From assembly GCF_001907245.1 (NCBI RefSeq), contig NZ_MQSU01000003.1:248001-312000 (forward strand): a stretch of 64,000 nucleotides of DNA, written 5' to 3'. Shown piece by piece: positions 34,267-43,373 of the stretch. The notes beneath the pieces are model-generated. The model had not been told where the DNA came from, made no database searches, and saw only the letters and a list, made by a program, of their open reading frames with translations. The DNA is from Boudabousia liubingyangii (lineage in GTDB: Bacteria > Actinomycetota > Actinomycetes > Actinomycetales > Actinomycetaceae). The translations under genes and the position numbers were made by a program. The first letter of the stretch is position 1, and each line of letters opens with the position of its first letter.

Positions 34267-36876
34267 ATGAACACGAAACTTACTACCAAGGCCAATGAGG
34301 CTCTTTCCAGCGCGGTTCAATCAGCTGCCGCCGCCGGAAATCCGCAGGTAGAAACCCTGCACCTCATGCAGGCCCTAATTGAACAGGGCGAAGGCATTGC
34401 TCTAAGCACCCTAGATGCCGTCGGTGTTAACCGCCAGACCCTAGGTGCCAAAGTCCGCAACGCCCTAGTATCCCTGCCCAGCATCAGTGGCTCCAGTGCC
34501 GCCCAGCCCCAAGCATCACGCGCCCTACTATCCGTCCTAGATGCCGCCGGTCGTCACGCCGCAGCCATGGAAGACGAGTACGTCTCCACCGAGCACCTAC
34601 TAGTTGCCCTAGCTGAAAGCAAGGACCAAACCGGGGACCTACTGCGCGCCGCCGGCGCTACCCCCGAAGAACTAAACGAAGCCCTAAAGAACCTAAGAGG
34701 GAGCAGCAAAATTACCAGTCCAGACCCCGAAGGGACCTTCGAAGCGCTCAAGAAGTACGGGCGCGACCTTACCGAAGTAGCCCGCAGCGGCAAACTAGAC
34801 CCCGTGATTGGTCGCGATGACGAAATCCGTCGCGTCGTGCAGGTGCTATCTCGCCGCACCAAGAACAATCCGGTACTAATCGGTGAACCCGGCGTCGGTA
34901 AAACCGCCGTCGTAGAAGGCCTAGCCCAGCGTATCGTGGCCGGTGACGTCCCTGAATCCCTAGCGAATAAGCGACTCATCGCCCTCGACATTGCCGGAAT
35001 GGTAGCCGGTGCCAAATACCGCGGTGAATTCGAAGAACGCCTAAAGGCGGTCCTGAAAGAAATCACCGACTCAGACGGGCAGATCATCACCTTCATCGAC
35101 GAGCTACACACCGTCGTCGGTGCCGGTGGCGGATCCGAAGGTGCCATGGACGCGGGCAATATGCTCAAGCCCATGCTGGCCCGCGGTGAACTACGCCTAG
35201 TTGGTGCCACTACCCTAGACGAATATCGCGAAAACATCGAAAAAGACCCCGCCCTGGAACGCCGTTTCCAGCAGGTCTTCGTCGGTGAACCCAGCGTGGA
35301 CGACACCATCGCCATCCTGCGCGGTATCGCCCCCAAGTACGAGGCCCACCACAAGGTCACCATCTCTGACGGTGCTCTAGTAGCTGCCGCCACCCTGTCT
35401 GACCGTTACATTAGCGGCCGCCAGCTACCGGATAAGGCCATCGACCTAATCGACGAGGCCGCCTCCCGCCTACGCATGGAGCTAGACTCCTCGCCGGTAG
35501 AGATCGACCAGCTCTCCCGCGAAGTCGAACGCCTACGCATGGAAGAGGCCTACCTGACCGAATCCGGAGAAGACGACGAAGCGACCTCGGAACGCCTAAA
35601 CGACCTGCGCGCCGAACTAGCCGACAAATCAGAAGAACTAAACGGCCTAACCGCCCGCTGGGAAGCTGAAAAAGCCGGCCACAATAAAGTCGGTGAGCTA
35701 CGCGTCCAACTAGATGACCTGCGCACCCAACTAGAACTCGCCATGCGCGACGGACGCTGGGAAGAAGCCGGCCGCCTACAAAACGCGGAAATCCCCGCCA
35801 TCGAGCGCCAGATCCGGGAAGCCGAAGAAGCCGAGCAAAACCAAAGCGAAGCTGCCGAAGCGCCCGAACCGATGATCGCCGAAAAGGTCGGCCCGGCCGA
35901 AATTGCCGAGGTTATCCAAGCTTGGACCGGCATCCCCACCGGACGCCTACTACAGGGAGAAATGGAAAAACTCCTCGAAATGGAAGACGTGATCGGCTCC
36001 CGACTAATCGGCCAAAAAGCCGCCGTCGCCGCCGTCTCTGACGCGGTTCGTCGCTCCCGAGCCGGCATCGCCGACCCGAACCGACCCACCGGATCCTTCC
36101 TATTCCTAGGCCCCACCGGTGTCGGTAAGACCGAACTGGCCAAGTCCCTAGCGGACTTCCTCTTCGACGACGAACGCGCCATGATCCGCATCGACATGTC
36201 CGAGTACTCAGAGAAACACTCTGTCTCCCGGCTAGTAGGTGCCCCTCCCGGCTACGTTGGTTACGACGAGGGCGGCCAGCTCACCGAAGCCGTCCGCCGA
36301 CGCCCATACTCCGTAGTCCTACTGGACGAGGTTGAAAAGGCCCACCCCGAAGTCTTCGACATCCTGCTACAGGTACTAGACGACGGACGCCTAACTGACG
36401 GCCAAGGCCGAACTGTGGACTTCCGCAACGTGATCCTAGTGCTCACCTCCAACCTGGGCAGTCAGTTCTTAACTGACCAAATGCTCAGCGAGGAAGAAAA
36501 GCACGAAAACGTCATGCGGACCGTACGCGCGGCCTTCAAGCCCGAGTTCCTCAACCGCCTAGATGAAGTCCTCATGTTCGAGGCCCTCACCAAGGAAGAA
36601 CTAGCCCGCATCGTGGGGCTACAGCTCAACTCCATGGCTGCCCGACTAGCGGTCAAGCGCATCGGACTAGAGGTCACCGAAGCCGCCAAGGCCTACCTGG
36701 CCGAACGCGGATACGACCCCGCCTACGGTGCCCGCCCGCTACGTCGACTAGTTCAAAAGGAAATCGGCGACCCGGTAGCCCGACTACTACTGGCCGGAAA
36801 CCTACCCACCGGCGGTACCGCGGTTGTGGATGTTGATCCAGAAGGCAAGAGCCTAGTCATCAGCGTCCGCGACTAG
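34267..36876 (+). CDS. clpB: ATP-dependent disaggregase ClpB
   Basis: 869 residues. Order of domains: Clp-N repeats (1-145), AAA-1 with Walker [10 protein letters not shown] at 206 and [13 protein letters not shown], the coiled-coil middle domain (about 405-525, the ClpB mark that separates it from ClpA/ClpC), AAA-2 with GPTGVGKTE at 615 and [15 protein letters not shown], and the C-terminal D2-small domain. It rescues aggregated proteins with DnaK. ATG after AGGAGG. One HAIR site upstream shows control by HspR. Leu codons are mostly CTA. Confidence 0.97.
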   Translation: MNTKLTTKANEALSSAVQSAAAAGNPQVETLHLMQALIEQGEGIALSTLDAVGVNRQTLGAKVRNALVSLPSISGSSAAQPQASRALLSVLDAAGRHAAAMEDEYVSTEHLLVALAESKDQTGDLLRAAGATPEELNEALKNLRGSSKITSPDPEGTFEALKKYGRDLTEVARSGKLDPVIGRDDEIRRVVQVLSRRTKNNPVLIGEPGVGKTAVVEGLAQRIVAGDVPESLANKRLIALDIAGMVAGAKYRGEFEERLKAVLKEITDSDGQIITFIDELHTVVGAGGGSEGAMDAGNMLKPMLARGELRLVGATTLDEYRENIEKDPALERRFQQVFVGEPSVDDTIAILRGIAPKYEAHHKVTISDGALVAAATLSDRYISGRQLPDKAIDLIDEAASRLRMELDSSPVEIDQLSREVERLRMEEAYLTESGEDDEATSERLNDLRAELADKSEELNGLTARWEAEKAGHNKVGELRVQLDDLRTQLELAMRDGRWEEAGRLQNAEIPAIERQIREAEEAEQNQSEAAEAPEPMIAEKVGPAEIAEVIQAWTGIPTGRLLQGEMEKLLEMEDVIGSRLIGQKAAVAAVSDAVRRSRAGIADPNRPTGSFLFLGPTGVGKTELAKSLADFLFDDERAMIRIDMSEYSEKHSVSRLVGAPPGYVGYDEGGQLTEAVRRRPYSVVLLDEVEKAHPEVFDILLQVLDDGRLTDGQGRTVDFRNVILVLTSNLGSQFLTDQMLSEEEKHENVMRTVRAAFKPEFLNRLDEVLMFEALTKEELARIVGLQLNSMAARLAVKRIGLEVTEAAKAYLAERGYDPAYGARPLRRLVQKEIGDPVARLLLAGNLPTGGTAVVDVDPEGKSLVISVRD

Positions 36877-36915
36877 CGGCCCAACCCGCCCCCTCCCAAG
36901 GCGACTCTCAAAAAG

Positions 36916-37018
36916 ACCAGCCGAAACAGGCAGCCCAAAAAGGTAGCCGAAGAGGCGACCGAAATGGGTAGTCGAACCGGGCAGCCGAATAGGCGACCGA
37001 AACAGACAGCGGAAAGAC
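36916..37018 (+). repeat. About eight imperfect 12-13-bp tandem repeats downstream of clpB
   Basis: Units read like CAGCCGAANAGGC (for example CAGCCGAAACAGG, TAGCCGAAGAGG, CAGCCGAATAGG). They lie in the 337-bp gap between clpB and the rhodanese gene. The rest of that gap is GC-rich sequence, a terminator stem and the rhodanese leader; no gene is seen. Confidence 0.6.
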
Positions 37019-37065
37019 CCGAAGGCGAACTAAGGGAACCCGACAGGGGAGAGGCAAATATTTAC

Positions 37066-37103
37066 GTGGCCCGACCAGCAACAAGTTGGTCGGGCCACAA
37101 AAA
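37066..37103. terminator. Terminator-like stem after clpB
   Basis: GTGGCCCGACCA pairs perfectly with TGGTCGGGCCAC around a 9-base loop, flanked by A-rich and AT-rich runs. Confidence 0.75.
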
Positions 37104-37213
37104 TATGGCGAGGAAGCGCCCTCGCCCGGGCCTAAAGTCCGCTAAACTGGCCACAATGATTCCCGGTTAACCAGCCGAAACCAAAACGAACCCGGAAAAC
37201 AGGAGCCAAAACC

Positions 37214-37588
37214 ATGAACAAAACCCGCAAACTCCTAGCCCTCAGCCTCATGACCATCATGCCCCTAGGCCTCAGCGCCTGCGGTGGCAGCGCTGACACC
37301 GGTCTAGAAGCAGATCCGAAGACCTCAGAGATCCTTGACGTTCGCACCCCCGCGGAATTCGCAGAAGGACACCTCGAAGGCGCAAAGAATATCGACTTTA
37401 ACGACGCCAACTTCAAGACTGAGGTGCAAAAGCTCGACCCAAAGGGCAGCTACGTGCTCTACTGCCGCTCTGGAAACCGTGCCGGTAAAGCCCTGTCCGT
37501 TATGAAAGAAATGGGCTTCGAACACCTAGCCAACCTTGGTAGTCTAGACTCTGCCCATCACGCCACGGGCAAGGAAATCGTCAAGTAA
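37214..37588 (+). CDS. Rhodanese-domain lipoprotein
   Basis: 124 residues. Signal peptide with lipobox LGLSAC, then a short rhodanese fold: ILDVRTPAEFAEGHLEGAKNIDF and the active-site loop YCRSGNRAGKA with Cys as the likely sulfur carrier. The protein is anchored outside the membrane. Its substrate is unknown. ATG with AGGAG upstream. It is 21 bp ahead of the serine hydrolase gene, so they are probably one transcript. Confidence 0.9.
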   Translation: MNKTRKLLALSLMTIMPLGLSACGGSADTGLEADPKTSEILDVRTPAEFAEGHLEGAKNIDFNDANFKTEVQKLDPKGSYVLYCRSGNRAGKALSVMKEMGFEHLANLGSLDSAHHATGKEIVK

Positions 37589-37609
37589 TAAGGAATCTGA
37601 GAAAACCCC

Positions 37610-38419
37610 ATGGGTGTTGAAACGCTAAACTTCCCGCACGCCGTAATCGTCACCAACGCTGATCATGATTTAGCGCAAGTGGGGGAGGTCGATACCGTTT
37701 TCCCCCTCGCCTCAGTGACTAAACTCTTCGCCGCCTGGGCAGTAGCAGTAGAAGTAGAGCGAGGAACCATTAGCTACACGGACCCCTGCGGTCCGGAAGG
37801 CTCCACCCTAGAACACCTGATGTCCCATGCGGCAGGACTAGATTTCGACTCTGACCAGATCATTACCGAAGTTGGGACTCGCCGAATCTACTCCAACCGA
37901 TCTATCGAGTTGGGGACTGACTGCGCAGCTAAGAATGCCGGCGTCAGCGCCATTGAGCTAATCCAGCGGAACGTCATCGAACCGCTGGGAATCAGCAGCT
38001 GGAAACTAGCGGGCTCCGTGGCCCACGCAGGATACATTAACGCGCGTGACCTAGCGGTTTTCGCCCGCGAAGTCTTACGGCCAACCCTGATCAGTGAAGC
38101 GTTCGCCCAGGAAGTCCTGCGCGTTCACTACCCGGAACTGGTGGGTATTGTTCCCGGATTCGGGCATCAGGATCCCAATAGCTGGTCCCTAGGTTTTGAA
38201 GTCAAAGGCAATAAGACCCCGCACTGGACTGCCCCCGATACTGACCCTGATACGGTCGGACATTTTGGGCAGTCGGGATCGTTCCTCTGGGCCTCCCGTA
38301 AAAGTGGTCTAGCTGCGGTTTTTGTCGGTGAGAAACCATTTAGTGCCGCCCATAAGGCCATCTGGCCGCAGCTAAATTCGCAAATTTGGCGTGACTTTGG
38401 CCCTAAAAACGGCAATTAA
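37610..38419 (+). CDS. Serine hydrolase, beta-lactamase/PBP-like fold
   Basis: 269 residues, no signal peptide, so cytoplasmic. The three motifs of class C-type serine hydrolases are present: S-x-x-K in LASVTKLFAAW, Y-x-N in IYSNRS, and H-x-G in VGHFGQSGS in place of KTG. Family members include esterases and D-amino-acid peptidases; resistance to beta-lactams is not implied. At 269 residues it is shorter than most (about 350-400). ATG start follows AAGGA. Confidence 0.82.
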   Translation: MGVETLNFPHAVIVTNADHDLAQVGEVDTVFPLASVTKLFAAWAVAVEVERGTISYTDPCGPEGSTLEHLMSHAAGLDFDSDQIITEVGTRRIYSNRSIELGTDCAAKNAGVSAIELIQRNVIEPLGISSWKLAGSVAHAGYINARDLAVFAREVLRPTLISEAFAQEVLRVHYPELVGIVPGFGHQDPNSWSLGFEVKGNKTPHWTAPDTDPDTVGHFGQSGSFLWASRKSGLAAVFVGEKPFSAAHKAIWPQLNSQIWRDFGPKNGN

Positions 38420-38424
38420 ACATC

Positions 38425-38459
38425 TAGACCACTGGTCTAATTGAAAATCTGGTGGTCTA
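38425..38459. promoter_or_regulatory. Operator-like dyad upstream of the sugar-binding protein gene
   Basis: TAGACCA-C-TGGTCTA (38425-38439) is a perfect dyad, and a third half-site GGTCTA follows at 38454-38459. The half-sites are those of the GntR/DasR dre element (ACTGGTCTAGACCACT), but in inverted order. It lies about 90 bp upstream of the promoter. Confidence 0.55.
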
Positions 38460-38546
38460 AATATGAGGGCGGGCAAATTCCTTAAAAATCGCGGAAAATA
38501 GCGGTTTTGCTTCCTCGTTTTGTAATCGAAATGCAATCTTCGTGGG

Positions 38547-38575
38547 TTGAAAGCTGGTCTGCTACTGGTTATACT
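38547..38575 (+). promoter_or_regulatory. Promoter of the sugar importer operon
   Basis: TTGAAA (38547-38552), 17-bp spacer, TATACT (38570-38575): near-consensus. The spacer holds another TGGTCT half-site, so a regulator could act here too. Confidence 0.8.
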
Positions 38576-38645
38576 CGTGAGCAAGCGCATAACAATGTGC
38601 GTAACAAAGCAGTTTCAACTGAAAGCTCGATGAAGAGGATTGAAT

Positions 38646-40010
38646 ATGCGGATCACTAAGAAAGCCACCGCTCTAGTTGCAGCACTAGCCGTATCCACCA
38701 TGGGTCTAGCCGCTTGCTCCAACGACAGCGCTGACGCCCCCAAGGACGGCAAGACCGCAACCAAGTCTGCCGAAGCTCCGAAGGAAGACGCCAAGCCGGG
38801 TGAAAAGGTAAAGATTACCTACCTGCACCGTCTACCTGACAAGGACAACATGATTAAAGTCGCTGAATCCGTCAAGCGCTTTAACGAAGAAAACCCCGAT
38901 ATTGAGGTTGTCGCTGAAAAGTTCCCCGGCAAGGCTGATGAAGCTGCTGCCGCTATTCACAAGCGCGTCGAAGCTGGCGAACCCGGCCAGGGCTTCTGCC
39001 TAGCCCAGATTGGCTACGGCGAAATCGCTGCTCACTACGTTGCTGGCGACCTAGACAACGTTGCTGAAGAAGCCAAGGAATACGAAGGTAACTTCTTCGC
39101 TGGCCCCATGGGACAGATGAAGCTAGGCGACGTCACTGTTGGTCTACCTCAGGACATTGGCCCGCTAATCTACACCTACGACAAGGAAGAATTCGACAAG
39201 CTAGGCATCACCGCCCCCAAGACCTGGGACGAATTCATTGCCGCTGCTGAAAAGGCCAAGGCTGCTGGTAAGTACATTGCTACCTTCCAGTCCGACGAAG
39301 GCCCCTACCGCCTATCCGGTCTAGCTGCCTCTAACGGCGCTACCTGGTTCAACGCTTCCGGCGATGCTTGGAAGATTGACGTAAACGGCGAAAAGACCCA
39401 GCAGATTGCTGAAAAGGTTCAGACCATGCTGGACAAGGGCCTAATGCTACCCACCGCTCGTTGGGACGACGCTGACTTCTCTGCCAAGCTCAAGGACAAG
39501 ACCATCATCGGTACTGTCTCTGCTGGTTGGGAACCCGGCTTCATGCTAGGTGCTCTAGGCGTTGACAAGGCCAACTGGCAGGTCGCTCCGATCCCGACCC
39601 TAGACGGCAACCCCGCTACCGGCGCTGACGGTGGTTCCGGCGTAGCTGTGCTAAAGGGCTGCAACCACAAGAAGGAAGCTCTAAAGTTCGCTAACTGGTA
39701 CAACACCCAGGTTAAGGACCTAGGCTCCCAGGGTCTAATCATCGCTACCAACGTTGGTGTTCCGGAAACCCCGGCTGAAGTCAAGGCCCTCTTCGGTGGC
39801 CAGGACGTCATGAAGGAAATCGCCGACATTGCTAAGAGCATGAACCCGAACTTCCCGTACCTACCCACCTGGCCGGCCGTCTACACCAAGATTGGTGAAG
39901 TAACCGGTGAGGTCGCCAAGGGCGAAGCAAAGGTTGCTGATGTCTTCAAGGCTGCACAGGAAGAAGCTGTGAAGTCCATGAAGGACAAGAACCTGCCGGT
40001 CGCGGAATGA
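38646..40010 (+). CDS. Sugar ABC transporter substrate-binding lipoprotein
   Basis: 454 residues. Lipobox GLAAC after the signal peptide, an Ala/Lys/Glu-rich linker, and then a family 1 solute-binding fold (KITYLHRLPDKDNMIKVAESVKRFNEENPDIEV). It captures a sugar outside the membrane for the two permeases that follow; the sugar is unknown. I chose ATG 38646 with AGAGGA upstream. The gene uses CTA for almost every leucine and Lys AAG, which suggests very high expression. Confidence 0.92.
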   Translation: MRITKKATALVAALAVSTMGLAACSNDSADAPKDGKTATKSAEAPKEDAKPGEKVKITYLHRLPDKDNMIKVAESVKRFNEENPDIEVVAEKFPGKADEAAAAIHKRVEAGEPGQGFCLAQIGYGEIAAHYVAGDLDNVAEEAKEYEGNFFAGPMGQMKLGDVTVGLPQDIGPLIYTYDKEEFDKLGITAPKTWDEFIAAAEKAKAAGKYIATFQSDEGPYRLSGLAASNGATWFNASGDAWKIDVNGEKTQQIAEKVQTMLDKGLMLPTARWDDADFSAKLKDKTIIGTVSAGWEPGFMLGALGVDKANWQVAPIPTLDGNPATGADGGSGVAVLKGCNHKKEALKFANWYNTQVKDLGSQGLIIATNVGVPETPAEVKALFGGQDVMKEIADIAKSMNPNFPYLPTWPAVYTKIGEVTGEVAKGEAKVADVFKAAQEEAVKSMKDKNLPVAE

Positions 40011-40049
40011 TCCGCTGAATCGCAGATTCAACAACATAACTAAATGTTC

Positions 40050-40086
40050 CGTGGCCCGGTGCCTCAAGCTTGAGGGCCGGGCCACG
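40050..40086 (+). terminator. Stem-loop between binding protein and permease genes
   Basis: CGTGGCCCGG pairs with CCGGGCCACG, and the loop holds the perfect dyad CCTCAAGCTTGAGG. It is probably a partial terminator or a 3' end stabiliser, giving more binding protein than permease. Confidence 0.7.
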
Positions 40087-40134
40087 GCCACGAACAAAAC
40101 AAAATCGGGACTTTGACCAAGGGAGGTTTCCTAG

Positions 40135-41091
40135 ATGGCAACAACACCGGTCCCCATCGCCGCAGATGAACTGATCGGGGACGAAGAAAATCTAAAGAGC
40201 ATTAAAGCCCGTCAACGGCGTAATGCTTTATACGGCTGGGCCTTTTTAGCGCCCTTCATCCTATTCTTCGTAGTTAGCTTCCTAATTCCCATCATTGTCT
40301 CCGTCATCTCCGCCTTCTACAAGGAAACCGCCTCTGGTGGTGGCCTCTACGGTGGCGGCGAAAAAACCCTCACCTTCGTCTGGTTCGACAACTTCATCAC
40401 CGTAATCAAAGACACCGACTTCTGGGTCGGCATGGGCCGCGTCCTACTATTCGGTGTTATCCAGATTCCGGTAATGATCGGTGGAGCCCTAGCCCTAGCC
40501 CTGCTCCTAGACTCACTATTCGTCAAGCGAGTCACCTTCTTCCGGCTCTCCTACTTCCTGCCCTACGCAGTCCCCGGCATCATCGCAGCCATGATGTGGA
40601 TCTTCATGTACAACCCCAACTTCGGTCCGGTTGGCAAGATCATGCCCTTCTCCATGTTTGACCGTCACGTCATGCTCTTCTCTATGGCGAACATGACCAC
40701 CTGGACCTTCACCGGTTACAACATGCTGATCTTCCTGGCTGCCCTACAGGCCATCCCCACGGATCTATACGAAGCAGCCCGACTAGATGGTGCCAGCGAA
40801 TTCAAGATCGTCACCAAGATCAAGATCCCCATGCTAAAGGGTGCCGCACTACTAGCCATCCTGCTCTCCATCATCGGTACCGTCCAGCTGTTCAATGAAC
40901 CGGCAGCACTAAGCGTTACCAACCCCGATATGGGCGGTAAATACACCCCCATGATGATGGCCTACAACGCCATGATGGGAAATATCTCGCCATCAGGTGC
41001 CGGCCCGGCAAACGCTGTCTCACTACTAATGGCAGTCTTCGCCGCAGCACTTGCATTCCTGTACACCTACGTCCAGAAGAAGGTGGACTGA
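40135..41091 (+). CDS. Sugar ABC transporter permease (MalF type)
   Basis: 318 residues with six membrane helices. The EAA loop, YEAARLDGASEFKIVTKIKIPML, contacts the ATPase. It forms the channel with the next gene product. ATG after GGGAGG. No ATPase gene is in the operon; the UgpC/MsiK-type protein at 56 kb is the likely partner. Confidence 0.92.
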   Translation: MATTPVPIAADELIGDEENLKSIKARQRRNALYGWAFLAPFILFFVVSFLIPIIVSVISAFYKETASGGGLYGGGEKTLTFVWFDNFITVIKDTDFWVGMGRVLLFGVIQIPVMIGGALALALLLDSLFVKRVTFFRLSYFLPYAVPGIIAAMMWIFMYNPNFGPVGKIMPFSMFDRHVMLFSMANMTTWTFTGYNMLIFLAALQAIPTDLYEAARLDGASEFKIVTKIKIPMLKGAALLAILLSIIGTVQLFNEPAALSVTNPDMGGKYTPMMMAYNAMMGNISPSGAGPANAVSLLMAVFAAALAFLYTYVQKKVD

Positions 41092-41092
41092 A

Positions 41093-42010
41093 ATGAGTCT
41101 CTTTACCCCCAAAGTTGCCACCCTACCCGACGGTCGCACCTACACTCCCTCGGTCGGTAAGCACCCCCGCTCGCTAGAACCCAGCCTGCTAAAGCGCAGC
41201 ATCACGAAGATCGTGCTGATCATCGTCGCACTCTACTTCATCCTGCCGCTAATCTGGATTCTTTTCGCCTCCACCAAGAGCAACGTGGCGATGCAGAACT
41301 CCTTCGCCTTCTGGTTCGCGGATGAAAACAACGTCGCCGCCAACTACAAGGAACTAATCGGCTGGTCGCACAACAACTTCTGGTGGTGGGTCTTCAACTC
41401 GGTCCTCTACTCAGGTATCGCTGGCGTCGTAGGCACCTTCATTTCGGTAGCTGCCGGATACGGTCTAGCTAAGTTCAAGTTCCGCGGTTCCGGCACGGTC
41501 CAGCTTATGATCCTAGCCGGGCTACTACTGCCCATCGCGCTACTAACCATTCCGCTGTACACGGTTATGACCTACCTGCACCTAAACAACACCATGTGGG
41601 CCGTGATCATCCCCTCCTGCGTCAGCCCCTTCGGTGTCTTCCTAGGTCGCATGTACGCCGAAACCTCAGTCCCGGATGAACTGCTAGAAGCCGCCCGCAT
41701 TGATGGCTCAGGCGAATTCCGCACCTTCTTCACCATGGTGCTACGCCTACTAGCCCCCGCGATGGTAACCATCTTCCTATTCATCTTCGTGGCCACCTGG
41801 AACAACTTCCTACTGCCCTTGATGATGATTCAGACCGAATCGAAGATGCCCGTTACCCTGGGCCTCTATGGCATGATGTCCTACTTCGACGCTCAAAAGG
41901 GCGCCGTGATCATGGGTGCACTATTCGGTGTTATCCCGCTGATCGTCATCTTCCTCTTCCTGCAGCGCTTCTGGCAGGCTGGCCTAGCCGCCGGTTCCGT
42001 CAAGGGCTGA
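41093..42010 (+). CDS. Sugar ABC transporter permease (MalG type)
   Basis: 305 residues, six helices, with the EAA motif LLEAARIDGSGEFRTFF. ATG 41093 lies one base after the stop of the MalF-type gene, so the two are translationally coupled. Typical MalG C-terminus, FLQRFWQAGLAAGSVKG. Last gene of the importer operon. Confidence 0.92.
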   Translation: MSLFTPKVATLPDGRTYTPSVGKHPRSLEPSLLKRSITKIVLIIVALYFILPLIWILFASTKSNVAMQNSFAFWFADENNVAANYKELIGWSHNNFWWWVFNSVLYSGIAGVVGTFISVAAGYGLAKFKFRGSGTVQLMILAGLLLPIALLTIPLYTVMTYLHLNNTMWAVIIPSCVSPFGVFLGRMYAETSVPDELLEAARIDGSGEFRTFFTMVLRLLAPAMVTIFLFIFVATWNNFLLPLMMIQTESKMPVTLGLYGMMSYFDAQKGAVIMGALFGVIPLIVIFLFLQRFWQAGLAAGSVKG

Positions 42011-42040
42011 TAGGTCACGGAAACGACCATAACTAAATAC

Positions 42041-42104
42041 TGTTCAATGGTTCAGAAATGACCAGATTGCAGGCAAAACACCTGCGAATAGTCGACATTG
42101 AACA
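42041..42104 (+). ncRNA. Possible structured 3' RNA after the sugar importer operon
   Basis: An outer 9-bp stem (TGTTCAATG with CATTGAACA) encloses a short GAAA-loop hairpin (about 42050-42063) and a stem TTGCAGG/CCTGCGA (42068-42087) that holds a U-G pair on the plus strand. It is a three-way-junction-like shape, followed by the terminator at 42140. It may be a 3' UTR element or a small RNA. Confidence 0.4.
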
Positions 42105-42139
42105 ACACTCGCTCTAGATAGCAGAGTGACAAGCCACAA

Positions 42140-42177
42140 ACAATCCGGTTAGGGAATACTCACCCTAACCGGATTGT
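42140..42177 (+). terminator. Terminator of the sugar importer operon
   Basis: ACAATCCGGTTAGGG pairs perfectly with CCCTAACCGGATTGT around an 8-base loop. Confidence 0.85.
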
Positions 42178-42248
42178 TGAATTCGGGTAGACTCTAAAAG
42201 ACAAAAAATCGCGATGACGTCAGCAAGGTCTGACTATCAGGAGGACGG

Positions 42249-43373
42249 ATGTCGACCACGACCCGCACCCGAAAAAAGAACCAAAACACCAGGTTCCAGC
42301 GAGTCATGCTCAGCCTCAAACAAGACCGGCTAGCCATGATCTCCATCATCTGGATTGGAATCGTTTTACTAATCGCCCTAATCGGACCCGAATTACTAAA
42401 CCTATTCGGTCGGGACCCCCAAAAATACAACCTCGACGCCCTCGACGACCTAGCACAGCCCGCCGGCTTCGGCGGTGGCATGAGCTGGGCACACCCCTTC
42501 GGCGTGGAACCCCTAACCGGCCGCGACATGTTCGCAATCGTCATCGCCGGTACCCGCACCTCCGTCCTCATTGGTATCGGTGCCACCATCATCGCGACCA
42601 TCATCGCGCTCATCCTAGGTATTTCCGCTGGCTACGTAGGCGGCATCTACGACACCATCATTTCGCGATTCATTGACATCCTGCTGGGCTTCCCGTCCCT
42701 GATCTTCATGATCGCCCTGGGGGCCATCATCCCCGCCTCCGTTCCCCGGCCACTACTGATCACCGTGATCATTGGCCTCTTCGGTTGGGCCTCCATGGCG
42801 CGCGTGATTCGCGCAGAGACCCTCTCGCTGAAAAACCGACCCTTCGTGGTCGCGGCCCGTGCCGTAGGGACCAGCCCGCTACGCACTATCATCCGTGAAA
42901 TCCTGCCCAACCTGATGGCCACCATTATCGTGCTGACCACCATGTCCGTCCCCGGCAAGATTGGGGCCGAGGCCGCGCTATCCTTCCTAGGCGTAGGCGT
43001 ACCCCCGCCCACGCCCTCCTGGGGTCGCACCATCCGCTCAGCCGCGGATTGGATCCAGGTAGACCCCATGTACATCACCTTCCCGGCCCTGGCACTAGTG
43101 CTGCTCACCCTGGCTTTCAACACTGCCGGTGATGCTCTGCGTGACGCCCTAGACCCGCGCACCCAGGCCCGCGTTGACAGTTCAGCTGCCACCGCGGATG
43201 CTGCTTCCGACGCCTCTGCCCAGGCGGCTGCCCCCGGCGACCTTAACGCTGCCGAGGCCGCACAGGCCGAAACCCAAGACCAACTAGAAGCCCAGCAAAT
43301 GGTTGCGGCAGAAAGCCCCGTGGCAACTGAAACAGATGCCGCCCAGATCGAAGAGGAAGGAGAGCGACTATGA
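42249..43373 (+). CDS. Dipeptide/oligopeptide ABC transporter permease (DppC type)
   Basis: 374 residues. Permease with about six helices and the EAA-type motif AARAVGTSPLRTIIREILPNL, then GAEAALSFLGVGVPPPTPSWG. The last 70 residues are a hydrophilic Ala/Glu/Gln-rich tail that is not typical. ATG after AGGAGG. Its gene comes before the DppB-type gene, the reverse of the common B-C order. Confidence 0.92.
   Translation: MSTTTRTRKKNQNTRFQRVMLSLKQDRLAMISIIWIGIVLLIALIGPELLNLFGRDPQKYNLDALDDLAQPAGFGGGMSWAHPFGVEPLTGRDMFAIVIAGTRTSVLIGIGATIIATIIALILGISAGYVGGIYDTIISRFIDILLGFPSLIFMIALGAIIPASVPRPLLITVIIGLFGWASMARVIRAETLSLKNRPFVVAARAVGTSPLRTIIREILPNLMATIIVLTTMSVPGKIGAEAALSFLGVGVPPPTPSWGRTIRSAADWIQVDPMYITFPALALVLLTLAFNTAGDALRDALDPRTQARVDSSAATADAASDASAQAAAPGDLNAAEAAQAETQDQLEAQQMVAAESPVATETDAAQIEEEGERL

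Noticed and set aside
37610-38419. Beta-lactamase conferring resistance
   Set aside because: No signal peptide, short length and an H-x-G third motif point to a cytoplasmic esterase or peptidase; resistance cannot be inferred.
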